From contig SCKJ01000005.1 of the NCBI GenBank assembly GCA_004124875.1, positions 1 to 64,000 of the forward strand: a DNA stretch of 64,000 bases. The letters run 5' to 3'. The notes beneath the pieces were generated by a model. That model saw only the letters and a program-made list of their open reading frames with translations, was not told the origin of the DNA and searched no databases. Below are positions 1 to 8,332 of this stretch, piece after piece; the stretch's first letter is position 1; each line of letters opens with the position of its first letter. The position numbers were made by a program, and so were the translations under genes. Source of the stretch: Fidelibacterota bacterium. Its GTDB lineage: Bacteria > Fidelibacterota > Marinisomatia > SCGC-AAA003-L08 > TS1B11.

Positions 1-83
1 TGTTCAAACTCCCTCACAACCATCCGCTTAAAACTCTCAGCGTAACTGGAACCGGGGCTGGGGTAAGGTGGATGTCCTGCCAT
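1..83 (-). CDS. Transposase OrfA-like N-terminus (partial, runs off window)
   Basis: Twenty-seven codons are visible, starting at the ATG complementary to 81-83 and running off the left edge. GAGGAG lies 6 nt upstream of that ATG on the minus strand, a strong ribosome binding site. The peptide contains SYAESFKRMVVREFE, which resembles the first helix of the helix-turn-helix in IS3-type OrfA proteins (SFKRxVVxEhE). About 20-40 nt further upstream lies a tract (tgtctcgtcctgaaaaaa on the minus strand) that looks like an insertion-sequence terminus, so the element end is probably near 110-130. The family is inferred from a short peptide; the rest of the element lies outside the window. Confidence 0.45.
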   Translation of the reverse strand, partial: MAGHPPYPSPGSSYAESFKRMVVREFE

Positions 84-136
84 GTTGAACTCCTCTATTT
101 GAGTCAACTTTTTTCAGGACGAGACACCAATTTAAA

Positions 137-168
137 AAGCCCCACAGATTTCGCCACCCGTGGGGCTT
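137..168 (-). terminator. Rho-independent terminator (minus strand)
   Basis: A 9-bp perfect stem (AAGCCCCAC at 137-145 with GTGGGGCTT at 160-168) encloses a 14-nt loop. Read on the minus strand it is followed by TTTTTAAA. It is positioned to end transcripts coming from the sorting-domain remnant at 322-597. Confidence 0.75.
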
Positions 169-321
169 CCTGTCAGGTTGGCAGATGCCAACTATTTCAG
201 CAGTGAGGCACACTCAGGGCACAGTAACGTCTTAAGCTATTGTTTTTATTAACTATTCGTCAGGCTCATAATACGGCGGTGAGGGGCAAGGTCTTCATCC
301 TGGAACATCTATTAATTGCCC

Positions 322-597
322 CTACTTCAGCAGCACCCTCTTGATGGACTTCGTGTATTCCGCCGTCACGAGGCGGGCGATGTAGATGCCTTTGGGATTT
401 CCCGTGCCGCCAGCGGTTTTCCCATTCCAGAGCATCTGGTGATTACCAGTCCCCCATTCGATATCTATCCCGTTTGCTATTACGCTGGCACGGACTTACA
501 TTTGATAAATTCGCCGCAATGTGACTATGGTACTACCGCCCCCATCACCCCCGTACTCGATGAGATTCCTCAACGACGGCAATTTCACCTGACCATG
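322..597 (-). pseudogene. Remnant of a secreted protein: T9SS/FlgD-like C-terminal domain
   Basis: On the minus strand the last about 57 codons read as a C-terminal sorting or FlgD-like Ig domain. It includes MLWNGKTAGGTGNPKG, then GIYIARLVTAEYTKSIK and the terminal RVLLK, matching the WdGrd..G.pvpsGvYfyrl...kmlLlK pattern of type IX secretion cargo. The frame is broken by an in-frame TAA (complement of 496-498). Upstream of it, similar-looking sequence (SLRNLIEYGGDGGSTIVTL) continues to about 597. No start codon or export signal is present, so this is the decayed 3' end of a larger secreted protein. The terminator at 137-168 still lies downstream. Confidence 0.6.
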
Positions 598-605
598 TAG
601 TTTTT

Positions 606-3221
606 ATGCCTGGCCAACAGCGCAAACTCATCGCCATCATGTTCACCGACATCGTCGGTTACACCGCCCTGATGGGAAAAGACGAGGCCCTTGCGATCAA
701 TCTTCTCAAGCGCAATCGTAAGGTGCACAAACCACTCATCAAGAAGTACAACGGCGAGTTCCTTAAGGAAATGGGCGACGGAATTCTGGCAAGTTTTAAC
801 AGTGCTGTCCAAGCGGTCGAGTGCGCGCTGGAAATTCAGTCGAGTCTGCAAGATGATCCCGAACTGAATCTGCGCATCGGTATACATGTCGGTGATGTGA
901 TATTTGACGAGGGCGACATCTTCGGCGAAGGGGTCAACGTGGCCTCCCGGCTGGAACCGCTTGCGGAGCCTGGTGGCATCTATGTCTCGGAACGGGTTTA
1001 TGACGACATCCGCAATAAGCCGGACCTTGAGACGGTATATCTTGGCGAACAGTCACTGAAGAACGTGGATCATCCGGTCAAGGTTTATGCCTTAGCCGGT
1101 GAGGGATTGCCCACGCCATCACCCGATATATTGGATAAAGGTCGAGCAGTAAACGGGGAAATTCCTCATAACCTGCCCAACCCGGCCACCCGTTTTTTCG
1201 GGCATAAAAAGGAAATAGCTCAGCTGAAGGGCCTTTTATCCAATCAACGCTTGGTAACCGTGCAGGGACCGGGCGGATGCGGTAAATCGCGGCTTGCCAT
1301 CCGGGTGGCCAGAGAGTGCCTCGACGTGTATCCGGACGGGGTCTGGTTTGTAGCGCTGGCTCAACTCGACGACCCCGATTTGGTTTCGAGTACCCTGGCT
1401 GCCGTACTACAGGTACAGCCGGTAAAGGATAAGCCGATTGAGGAGACCGTTGTTGAACGAATCAAGGAAAAAAAGATATTGGTCGTCATGGACAACTGTG
1501 AGCATCTCATAGACGAGTGCGCCCGGATTCTTAATTTATTGGTCACCGGGACGGAGATTCCTCATTTTCTGGCCACCAGCCGGGAAACCATCAACATCTC
1601 AGGAGAGTCGGTATTCCACATACCCCCCCTTTCTGTTCCTGATGAGGATAGCAGCATCGACGAAATCAAGCAATTTGATTCAGTCCAACTGTTTCGAGAC
1701 CGAGTGTTGTTGAACAAACCTGATTTTGAACTGGATGAAATCAACAGCCCGGCCATCTCCTCCATCTGTCAAAAATTGGACGGGATACCGCTGGCTCTTG
1801 AAATGGCGGCCTCACGGGTCAAGATGATGGACCCCGCAGCAATCCTGGCCCGGTTGTCCGATCAACTCAGCATTCTCTCCACCGGGGAACGAAGCGCTCC
1901 TTCCCGTCAGAAGACCGTGCGGGCCACCATCGATTGGAGCTACGACCTGCTCCCTGAAGACGAAAAGGCCTTATTTGAACGCCTGGCCGTTTTTTCCGGA
2001 GACTTCGATCTGGAGGATGCCGAAAACGTTTGCGGTTACGCCCCACTTCCTGCGTCCCAGGTGCTGGATCTCTTAACTCATTTAGTGGACAAGTCCCTGG
2101 TCATGACGGTTGAAGGAGATAGGAGTGTCCGATACAGCCTGTTGGAAACCATGCAGCAGTATGGAGTAGAAAAGGTTTCCGGTAAAGGTGAGCTGGATGC
2201 CTTGCAGGAACGCTATTGCAATTATTACCTGGATACGGCTGGTGTGGCCTTTGAGGAGAGGACAAGAAATAGCGCGAAATGGCTCGGTTGGTTTATACTC
2301 GAACTTAATAATCTCCAGGGGGCGCTCAAAATTCTTCAAAGTGAGCCTGAAAAACGGTTGAAATTAGCCAGCCGTCTGGCTGAATTTTTTTATATACTGA
2401 CTATGGTTGGGGTTGGCCGCCAGATCTTAACGACTGCGTTGGAGACGGCGGCTCAACGGAATGTGGATCGAGCTCGCCTCCTCTGTCCGTTAGGTTGGAT
2501 GGAATTATTTCTTATGAATTCGGAGTTGGGCTATCAAAAAATAAAAGATGGATTCGAAATAGTCCAGGAGCTGGGAGACAAACAAGCGAAATTGGATACA
2601 TATATGTATTATGGAGCGGCCAAAATGTTGCATAAGGATTGGGACGATGCTATTAAGATACATGAAGAGGGCCTGCACATAGCTCGAGACAACCAGGATC
2701 CCTGGATGGAACTCCGGTACAAAGTTTGGATGTCATTGCTCGCAACCCACCAGCTTAAACCTGAACTTATTGAAGCTGAAGCAGAGGGTAATCTTGAAGA
2801 AGCGATAAGATTAGGAAATAATTTTGACATAGTTCTGGCCCGTCATGTATACGCTGATATACCGTTAATAAAAGGAGATTACGAACTTGCAGAGAAGCGC
2901 TATATGGAAGCAGCAAAGAGTGCTCTGGAATTAGGTGCTGCACTCCAGGCTGACGTTGAATTGCAAGGGATGGCAATGTCATTGGCCGGACAAGGAAGAC
3001 ATGAAAAGGGATTGCGGTTGTTTGGCGCGACTATGGCGAAATTTGAAGAAATCGGAGCTGAATTGTTCCTAATTGATTTCTGGATGACTCTTATAAACCG
3101 AACGCTGGGGAAATCGATGGAAATCCTGGGACTGGAGAAATCGCAAAGTCTGGACCTGGAAGGCAGGCAAATGGGCTTTGAACAGGCACTTGAATACGCC
3201 TTTGGTGTAGATAAGGATTAG
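606..3221 (+). CDS. Class III adenylate cyclase fused to NB-ARC ATPase and TPR-like domain
   Basis: This is an 871-residue cytoplasmic signalling protein. Residues about 6-165 form a class III nucleotide cyclase domain. Metal aspartates are D15 (FTDIVGYT) and D58 (KEMGDG), K54 fits the adenine-specifying lysine, and NVASRLE carries the transition-state Asn and Arg. An AfsR/MalT-type STAND ATPase follows at about residues 190-500, with Walker A GPGGCGKS, Walker B ILVVMDNCEHL and a GLPLALEMAASR motif. The remaining about 350 residues look like degenerate TPR helices. No C-terminal DNA-binding domain is seen, so the likely output is cAMP made in response to a ligand sensed by the STAND/TPR part; that is inference. 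The ATG has no clear Shine-Dalgarno sequence. It stands alone, without an obvious operon partner. Confidence 0.88.
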   Translation: MPGQQRKLIAIMFTDIVGYTALMGKDEALAINLLKRNRKVHKPLIKKYNGEFLKEMGDGILASFNSAVQAVECALEIQSSLQDDPELNLRIGIHVGDVIFDEGDIFGEGVNVASRLEPLAEPGGIYVSERVYDDIRNKPDLETVYLGEQSLKNVDHPVKVYALAGEGLPTPSPDILDKGRAVNGEIPHNLPNPATRFFGHKKEIAQLKGLLSNQRLVTVQGPGGCGKSRLAIRVARECLDVYPDGVWFVALAQLDDPDLVSSTLAAVLQVQPVKDKPIEETVVERIKEKKILVVMDNCEHLIDECARILNLLVTGTEIPHFLATSRETINISGESVFHIPPLSVPDEDSSIDEIKQFDSVQLFRDRVLLNKPDFELDEINSPAISSICQKLDGIPLALEMAASRVKMMDPAAILARLSDQLSILSTGERSAPSRQKTVRATIDWSYDLLPEDEKALFERLAVFSGDFDLEDAENVCGYAPLPASQVLDLLTHLVDKSLVMTVEGDRSVRYSLLETMQQYGVEKVSGKGELDALQERYCNYYLDTAGVAFEERTRNSAKWLGWFILELNNLQGALKILQSEPEKRLKLASRLAEFFYILTMVGVGRQILTTALETAAQRNVDRARLLCPLGWMELFLMNSELGYQKIKDGFEIVQELGDKQAKLDTYMYYGAAKMLHKDWDDAIKIHEEGLHIARDNQDPWMELRYKVWMSLLATHQLKPELIEAEAEGNLEEAIRLGNNFDIVLARHVYADIPLIKGDYELAEKRYMEAAKSALELGAALQADVELQGMAMSLAGQGRHEKGLRLFGATMAKFEEIGAELFLIDFWMTLINRTLGKSMEILGLEKSQSLDLEGRQMGFEQALEYAFGVDKD

Positions 3222-3741
3222 GTCGTTGGATAGCCCCGAGTTTGGTCGTGTATCGGTTTAGAGCCTTTCGGACCCTTAAGGCTAAAAACCAAGAAGCATA
3301 TTTTGCGTTTTCAAGGTTCTGCTGACACCTCAACTGAAGCGTACTGCCGATGCCTCTAAGCGGGGCAGCGTTGGTCACCATAGGTCAAATTCCAGCCCCG
3401 TTTTCCTGCCTCATTTATTATTTCACGACGAGAAGTACATGATCTGAAAATCCATTGATGTGTAAAACAAAGGCCCCACCGATCTGTCAACCGGGGACCT
3501 CCAGCAGTGTGGTGGCACTCCAGGCATATGATATTCCAACCGGTTGAAAATAGACGATCCTCAACGGCTCCCAGCCCGAAGGCCGCAAGTTCGAGCCGAA
3601 GCGCCGACAGTCTCGGTGCGGAGACCTATGGAGCGTAGCGACATAAATCTTGCCCCCGCTACGCTTCAAGCGCCCGGTTATTCCGGGCGTTTTTGCTACG
3701 CGGGGCAGGCCCCGCTACATGAATATGTCGTAAACTTCTCA
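3222..3741. other. Intergenic region, no gene seen, two hairpins
   Basis: There are 520 bases without a supportable gene. The left 430 bases hold nothing recognisable. The right end has a terminator-like hairpin (3671-3694) and then a second GC-rich inverted repeat (GCGGGGC/GCCCCGC, 3700-3715) immediately before the GIY-YIG gene. A short tRNA-tail-like string (aagttcgagcc, about 3587) has no cloverleaf around it. Confidence 0.5.
3671..3694 (+). terminator. Terminator-like hairpin upstream of GIY-YIG gene
   Basis: CGCCCGG (3671-3677), loop TTATT, CCGGGCG (3683-3689), then TTTTT. It is a compact intrinsic-terminator shape on the plus strand. Confidence 0.65.
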
Positions 3742-3984
3742 ATGTCATCCTCCGTTTATGTTCTCAAGTCTAACGAGGGTTACATCTATGTTAGTATTAC
3801 TGACAATCTCGAGCGCCGTTTGAAGGAGCATAACTCGGGTCAGTCGAGATACACCAAGAAGGGCACGGGTTGGAAAGTGATCTATCAGGAGGAACGTCCC
3901 TCCAGGGTGGCAGCGCGCAGCCGGGAGAAGTACTTTAAATCCCATGCTGGTAAGGAATGGCTGATGAGGAGAGACATGCTCTGA
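3742..3984 (+). CDS. Small GIY-YIG domain protein, degenerate active-site motif
   Basis: An 80-residue single-domain protein of the YhbQ/UPF0213 type. It starts at the ATG in aatgtcatcc; a longer in-frame reading back to 3544 lacks domain support. The conserved pieces are YVLKS at the N-terminus, TDNLERRLKEHNSGQ with the arginine helix, and the late catalytic glutamate in SREKYFKS. The two name-giving tripeptides are altered: the first reads VYV and the second YVS, with Ser where the YIG glycine normally sits. Nuclease activity is therefore doubtful. Hairpins flank the gene on both sides and it is followed by repeat family A. The whole 3.67-4.08 kb block looks like a self-contained accessory unit. 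Confidence 0.7.
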   Translation: MSSSVYVLKSNEGYIYVSITDNLERRLKEHNSGQSRYTKKGTGWKVIYQEERPSRVAARSREKYFKSHAGKEWLMRRDML

Positions 3985-3990
3985 GGGCTT

Positions 3991-4021
3991 GCCCGGAGTA
4001 ACGCAGTGTAGCCGGGTTTTT
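3991..4021 (+). terminator. Terminator after GIY-YIG gene
   Basis: CCCGG (3992-3996) pairs with CCGGG (4012-4016) and is followed by a run of six T. It lies 8 nt past the stop codon of the small GIY-YIG gene. Confidence 0.6.
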
Positions 4022-4022
4022 T

Positions 4023-4081
4023 GTCCCGAAACATCGGGATCGTTGAGTGTCGTCCAGGGGGCCTCAAATGGCCCCACCTGG
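4023..4081 (+). repeat. Intergenic repeat family A, copy 1
   Basis: The unit begins GTCCCGAAACATCGGGATCG, continues through TTGAGTG and a G-rich stretch, and ends in a GGCC..ATGGCCCC hairpin. It shares this order with copies at 7134 and 8333. All three lie in direct orientation, each just after a T-run, and the first follows the GIY-YIG gene. Confidence 0.8.
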
Positions 4082-4209
4082 ATAAGGGAGGAAGCGCGCG
4101 TGCTGCTCAACATCGGCTGCCCGCCATGCGCACCTCCTTGACTCAATCGGTGTTGTTTAATAATATCCCGTTCGCTATAGTTGATGAACATGCTTACCCG
4201 GAGGTGTAT

Positions 4210-4848
4210 ATGGCACTCGAACGCGAAAGCTACGCGGCCCGTCTGGAGGTGGATTACCCTGAACGGCTGGACCGCCTGACGACGTTCTTCCGTCTGATCT
4301 GGATCATTCCAATTGCGGTCATTTCCAGTCTATTGATGTCTGGCGACTCGCGCAGCATGGGGAACGGGGCTGGAGAGCTCGCACGCAGTGCCGGCGGTAT
4401 CGGGATCGGACTGGCTGTAGCCACAGCGCTCATGATCGTATTCCGGACACGGTATCCGCGGTGGTGGTTTGATTTCGCTGTCGAGTTGGCCCGCTTCCAG
4501 AGCCGGATTGCCGCCTATCTGGCGCTGCTCACCGACCAGTACCCTTCGACGGTCGAAGAGCAGGCAGTCCACCTGGAGATCGACTACCCGGACGTGGAAC
4601 GCGACCTGAATCGGTGGTTGCCAATGGTCAAATGGTTCCTGGCGATCCCGCACTACATTGTTCTGCTAATTCTGCTGCCGCTATCTGTGCTTGCCATCGT
4701 CTTCACCTGGTTCGCGATACTCCTCACCGGCCGATACCCGAGAGTGCTGTTCGACTTCGTCGTGGGAGTAGGCAGGTGGAGCCTGCGCGTCGTGGCGTAC
4801 GCCTTCCTGCTCGTCACAGACCAATACCCGCCGTTCAGCCTGAGCTAA
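4210..4848 (+). CDS. DUF4389 membrane protein
   Basis: A 212-residue protein. The start is the ATG at 4210, preceded by CGGAGG 5 nt upstream; an earlier in-frame ATG at 4021 would place the repeat inside the protein. Two DUF4389-like halves each open with an LEVDYPER/LEIDYPDVER motif followed by a Trp-rich hydrophobic helix (RLIWIIPIAVISSLLM, about 30-45; IPHYIVLLILLPLSVL, about 145-165). Both halves end in a DQYP motif (LTDQYPST, VTDQYPPF). Four membrane segments are likely. The function of the family is unknown. Its last eight codons lie inside repeat B copy 1. Confidence 0.75.
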   Translation: MALERESYAARLEVDYPERLDRLTTFFRLIWIIPIAVISSLLMSGDSRSMGNGAGELARSAGGIGIGLAVATALMIVFRTRYPRWWFDFAVELARFQSRIAAYLALLTDQYPSTVEEQAVHLEIDYPDVERDLNRWLPMVKWFLAIPHYIVLLILLPLSVLAIVFTWFAILLTGRYPRVLFDFVVGVGRWSLRVVAYAFLLVTDQYPPFSLS

Positions 4849-4881
4849 GCAGGGCCTCAGGCTGGAATTGACGGACGGGCT
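4826..4881 (+). repeat. Direct repeat B, copy 1 (spans the 3' end of the DUF4389 gene)
   Basis: This 56-bp stretch is repeated at 6856-6911 with about six differences. It covers the last codons and stop of the DUF4389 gene plus 33 bp of downstream DNA including aattgacggacgggct. The two copies bracket the ABC transporter gene. Confidence 0.85.
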
Positions 4882-4908
4882 GTTAACGATCATTCATAGT
4901 TGGTAAAG

Positions 4909-6729
4909 ATGGCAGAACCGGCCGTGCTGCGTGGTTTCCGGGGCTATCTGGGCACGTTTCGCTTCAGTTTGAGGGCTTTCCAGCTGGTCTGGACCACCAG
5001 TCCAAGACTGACGCTCCTGCTTGCATTTTTGACCTTGATCGCGGGTCTGTTTCCGGCGGCGATTGCCTTTGTGGGCAAGCTCATTGTTGACGGCGTGGTT
5101 GCGGCATCACAGAGCGGCCTGGCCGCCGACCGCTGGCAGGCGTTGACGTTTGTTGGATGGGAAGCAGGTTTGGTTGTCCTATTGGCGGGCGTCCAGAAGG
5201 GGATTCAGGTTTCCCAGTCATTGCTGCGAGTCCAGCTGGCCCAGCAGGTCAATGAGATGATTCTGGAGAAGGCCCTGACCCTCGAACTGCGGCACTTCGA
5301 AGATTCCGAATTCTATGACGGCCTCACCCGCGCCCGGCGTGAGGCATCGCGGAGGCCAATGAGCTTGATCCAGGGCACCTTCGGTTTAGCCCAGAACGCC
5401 ATTACGCTACTCACCTACGGCGGGCTGCTGCTCCAGTTCTCTCCCTGGGCTGTATTGTTTCTGGTGTTGGGAGCCGTGCCGGCTTTCGTGGTGGAGGCCC
5501 GATTCTCAAGCGAAGCATTTCGCCTGTTCAGCTGGCGTGTCCCGGAAACCCGCCAACAGTATTATCTGGAAACGGCCATCGCCCGCGAGGACTATGTCAA
5601 GGAGACCATGCTGTTTCAGACCGGACGCCTGTTCCTTCGACGCTACCAGGACATCTTCCAACGGCTATTCAAACAGGATCGCAGTTTGACCCTCAGACGC
5701 GGTTTCTGGGGCTATACCCTGGGACTGCTGAGCACCGCGGCGTTCTATGGCGCCTACGGCTGGATCGCCTGGGAGACCATTGCCGGGCAGATCACGCTGG
5801 GCGATATGACCATGTACTTGCTTGTTTTCAAGCAAGGTCAAAGCGCGGTGGCAGCCAGCCTCAGCTCCATTGGGGGTCTGTACGAAGACAATCTTTACCT
5901 CTCAACCCTGTACGAATACCTTGAGCAGGAGGTGACCATCCCGAACGGGAAAGCCATATACGGCCCCAGCCCTGGTGACGGATTGCGTTTTGAGGATATA
6001 AGCTTCACCTACCCCGGCGCCGACAAGCCTGCCCTGCAAAAGGTATCGCTGCACCTCAAGCCCGGTCAGAAGCTGGCCCTGGTAGGGGAGAACGGATCAG
6101 GAAAGACCACTTTGATCAAGCTGCTGACCCGTTTGTATGAGCCCTCCGTGGGCAGGATTCTATGGGATGGGCTTGACCTGCAGGAGTGGGATATTGAGGC
6201 TTTGCGTAAGCGCATAGGGGTCATCTTCCAGGATTTCATCCGTTATCAGTTCACGATTGGAGAGAACATCGGCATCGGCGATGTCGAGCATATTGAAGAT
6301 GAGGTTCGCTGGAAAACAGCCGCTGTAAAGGGTATGGCCCACCCGTTTATTGAGCCCATGGAACAGGGATATCAGACCCAGCTGGGGCGCTGGTTTAAGG
6401 ATGGGCGCGAGCTTTCCATGGGAGAATGGCAGAAAATTGCCCTCTCCCGGGCATTTATGCGAGCCGATGCCGACTTACTGGTGCTTGATGAGCCTACGTC
6501 GACGATGGACGCCGCGGCCGAATCCCAGATATTCGATCGCTTCCGCCAACTGACCGAAACCCAGATGGCAATCCTGATCTCCCATCGGTTTTCGACGGTG
6601 CGGATGGCCGATTACATCGTCGTGCTGCACGAAGGCCGGATTATAGAGCAGGGCACACACGATGAACTTGTCCAGGATGACGGCCAGTATGCCCGCCTTT
6701 TCAATCTGCAGGCTAAGGGATATCGGTGA
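4909..6729 (+). CDS. ABC transporter, fused permease/ATPase half-exporter
   Basis: A 606-residue type IV ABC exporter half-transporter that would act as a dimer in the inner membrane; the substrate is unknown. Membrane segments occupy about residues 20-310. The nucleotide-binding domain has Walker A GENGSGKTT, Q-loop GVIFQDF, Walker B DLLVLDEPTS and H-loop LISHRF. The signature is atypical: LSMGEWQ instead of LSGGQ, as in some peptide or bacteriocin exporters. The ATG at 4909 was chosen; an in-frame TTG nine bases earlier is the alternative and neither has a good ribosome binding site. The gene is bracketed by direct repeats B1 and B2 with no related neighbour, suggesting it arrived as a unit. 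Confidence 0.85.
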   Translation: MAEPAVLRGFRGYLGTFRFSLRAFQLVWTTSPRLTLLLAFLTLIAGLFPAAIAFVGKLIVDGVVAASQSGLAADRWQALTFVGWEAGLVVLLAGVQKGIQVSQSLLRVQLAQQVNEMILEKALTLELRHFEDSEFYDGLTRARREASRRPMSLIQGTFGLAQNAITLLTYGGLLLQFSPWAVLFLVLGAVPAFVVEARFSSEAFRLFSWRVPETRQQYYLETAIAREDYVKETMLFQTGRLFLRRYQDIFQRLFKQDRSLTLRRGFWGYTLGLLSTAAFYGAYGWIAWETIAGQITLGDMTMYLLVFKQGQSAVAASLSSIGGLYEDNLYLSTLYEYLEQEVTIPNGKAIYGPSPGDGLRFEDISFTYPGADKPALQKVSLHLKPGQKLALVGENGSGKTTLIKLLTRLYEPSVGRILWDGLDLQEWDIEALRKRIGVIFQDFIRYQFTIGENIGIGDVEHIEDEVRWKTAAVKGMAHPFIEPMEQGYQTQLGRWFKDGRELSMGEWQKIALSRAFMRADADLLVLDEPTSTMDAAAESQIFDRFRQLTETQMAILISHRFSTVRMADYIVVLHEGRIIEQGTHDELVQDDGQYARLFNLQAKGYR

Positions 6730-6855
6730 ACGGTCGTTGGCTGGCATCGGCTTGACCTGCTCCGCAGACATTGTGCCGGTTCTCTCGCAAGGATCTGAAT
6801 CGCTGCGCGAACCCGACCGTGCCGACAGGCGCCGGGCCTATCCAAGCGAGAGCAA

Positions 6856-6911
6856 ACCCGCCGTCCAGCCCGAGCTGAGCAGGGCCTCAGATTTGAATTG
6901 ACGGACGGGCT
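6856..6911 (+). repeat. Direct repeat B, copy 2
   Basis: It matches 4826-4881 over 56 bp. In the reading frame of the DUF4389 gene it encodes a diverged version of the last eight codons with an in-frame TGA at the same place as the TAA of copy 1. It is therefore a duplicated gene 3' end, not random intergenic similarity. Confidence 0.85.
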
Positions 6912-7133
6912 ATCGCGCGGCGCCGGGCGCGGCAGCTGATCGCCAGACCGTGAGGTTAATACGTTTATGACCTTTACTTGAGGTAGACATAAAATTTAGC
7001 CCGCGATGGTTAATTGTACGGCGGCAGCGTCATGTGGACCCTTCGTGCCCGTTGCGTTAAAACACTCCACAAGTTGATCACGACGCATGGCGGAGGAGAA
7101 CGCCGGGAACCGTTGGGCTACAGAAGTTTTTTG

Positions 7134-7198
7134 GTCCCGAAACTTCGGGATCGTTGAGTGACGTTCGGGGGGGGTCCAAGATGGCCCCGCGGGAGTGA
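7134..7198 (+). repeat. Intergenic repeat family A, copy 2
   Basis: GTCCCGAAACTTCGGGATCG, then TTGAGTGACGTTC, a G run, and a GG..CCAAGATGGCCCCG end. It has the same order and orientation as copy 1 and follows a run of six T. Confidence 0.8.
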
Positions 7199-7324
7199 AC
7201 AGATGAGGCAAAGTTTCGTTTCGGTGAGTGGTCAGATAAGATTTGGCAACGAACTATGTGTCTTTTAGCTTGAGACCCAAGTAGATCACATTACTCTGAA
7301 GACATACAGGCATGGAGCAGTGCA

Positions 7325-8224
7325 ATGGTAACCATAGCAAGAACGACTGAAAACGAGATCTCCCCCGATTTCCCTTATGAATCTAGATTTATTGATATTA
7401 AGGGAAGTAAAATGCACTACATAGATGAGGGTGAGGGTGATCCCATTCTTTTCTTGCATGGAAATCCAACTTCATCTTATCTGTGGAGAAATATCATACC
7501 ATACCTATCGGGTGGAGCAAGATGCATTGCTCCCGATTTGATTGGAATGGGAAAATCAGATAGGCCGGACTTAGCATACGGTTTTTATGATACCTATGCG
7601 TACCTGGACGCTTTCATCGGAGAGTTAGGCCTCAAAAATATTACTTTGGTCGTTCATGACTGGGGTTCAGGGTTAGGATTTCACTACGCGAATCTACATC
7701 GTGAAAACATCAAGGCAATTGCATTCATGGAAGCTATGTATGATTGGCCTAAATGGAGCAATCTGCCTCTACCATTGAGAATATCATTTAAAATGATGAG
7801 GACGCCATTCTTCAGTTGGTTAATGATTAATGTTGCCAATCTGTTCGTTAATCAAATGTTGCCAAAAATGATAGTAAGAAAACTTTCCAAGGAGGAATTG
7901 GAGGTATATGCGCGTCCTTATCCAACCATCGGCAGTAGAAAACCGATTAGAGCGTGGCCCAAGGATGTTCCAATGGATGGTAAACCAGAGGATATTGGTA
8001 AAATCTTAAAATCTTATCAGGACTGGCTAAAAGTTACTGAGATACCGAAACTTTGTTTATATGCCACGCCAGGCTTAATAATCAATAAAGATGCTGTAGA
8101 ATGGATAAGGAATAATTTTCCAAACACAAAAATGGTTAATGTTGGGGAAGGGTTACATTATATTCAGGAAGACCACCCACACAAAATTGGCGCCGAATTG
8201 GCTGAATGGTATAACGATATCTAA
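7325..8224 (+). CDS. dhaA: Haloalkane dehalogenase (HLD-II type)
   Basis: A 299-residue alpha/beta hydrolase that would hydrolyse carbon-halogen bonds of haloalkanes to alcohols in the cytoplasm. The full dehalogenase set is visible. HGNPTSSYLW gives the halide-stabilising N47, and VVHDWGSG gives nucleophile D112 and the second halide-binding W113. The catalytic acid E136 lies in AFMEA, the position used by the DhaA/LinB (HLD-II) subfamily, and the catalytic His is H278 in GLHYIQEDHP. Length matches DhaA (about 293). The gene is visibly more AT-rich than its neighbours and sits alone between repeat A copies 2 and 3, so recent acquisition is likely. True substrates cannot be read from sequence. 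Confidence 0.88.
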   Translation: MVTIARTTENEISPDFPYESRFIDIKGSKMHYIDEGEGDPILFLHGNPTSSYLWRNIIPYLSGGARCIAPDLIGMGKSDRPDLAYGFYDTYAYLDAFIGELGLKNITLVVHDWGSGLGFHYANLHRENIKAIAFMEAMYDWPKWSNLPLPLRISFKMMRTPFFSWLMINVANLFVNQMLPKMIVRKLSKEELEVYARPYPTIGSRKPIRAWPKDVPMDGKPEDIGKILKSYQDWLKVTEIPKLCLYATPGLIINKDAVEWIRNNFPNTKMVNVGEGLHYIQEDHPHKIGAELAEWYNDI

Positions 8225-8301
8225 GAGTTCAATATTTTATTGGGACGGAGACCCATTGAACGAAGTGAAATGAATCCTAACCCTGCTACTCGTCGATAGC
8301 T

Positions 8302-8332
8302 CTCGGTGCCCTTACGGGACCGAGGGCTTTTT
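8302..8332 (+). terminator. Rho-independent terminator
   Basis: CTCGGT (8302-8307) pairs with ACCGAG (8319-8324), extended by GCCC/GGG around a TTAC loop, then GGGCTTTTT. It lies 78 bases after the dehalogenase gene and abuts repeat A copy 3. Confidence 0.75.

Larger units (their letters stand above)
6730..7324. other. Intergenic region holding repeat B copy 2 and repeat A copy 2
   Basis: There are 595 bases without a supportable gene. The contents are repeat B2 (6856-6911), an unremarkable stretch, repeat A2 (7134-7198) and about 125 bases of more AT-rich sequence that must carry the promoter of the haloalkane dehalogenase gene. Confidence 0.6.

Noticed and set aside
3580-3600. Possible tRNA T-arm (agttcgagcc)
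   Set aside because: No acceptor or anticodon stem can be built around it.
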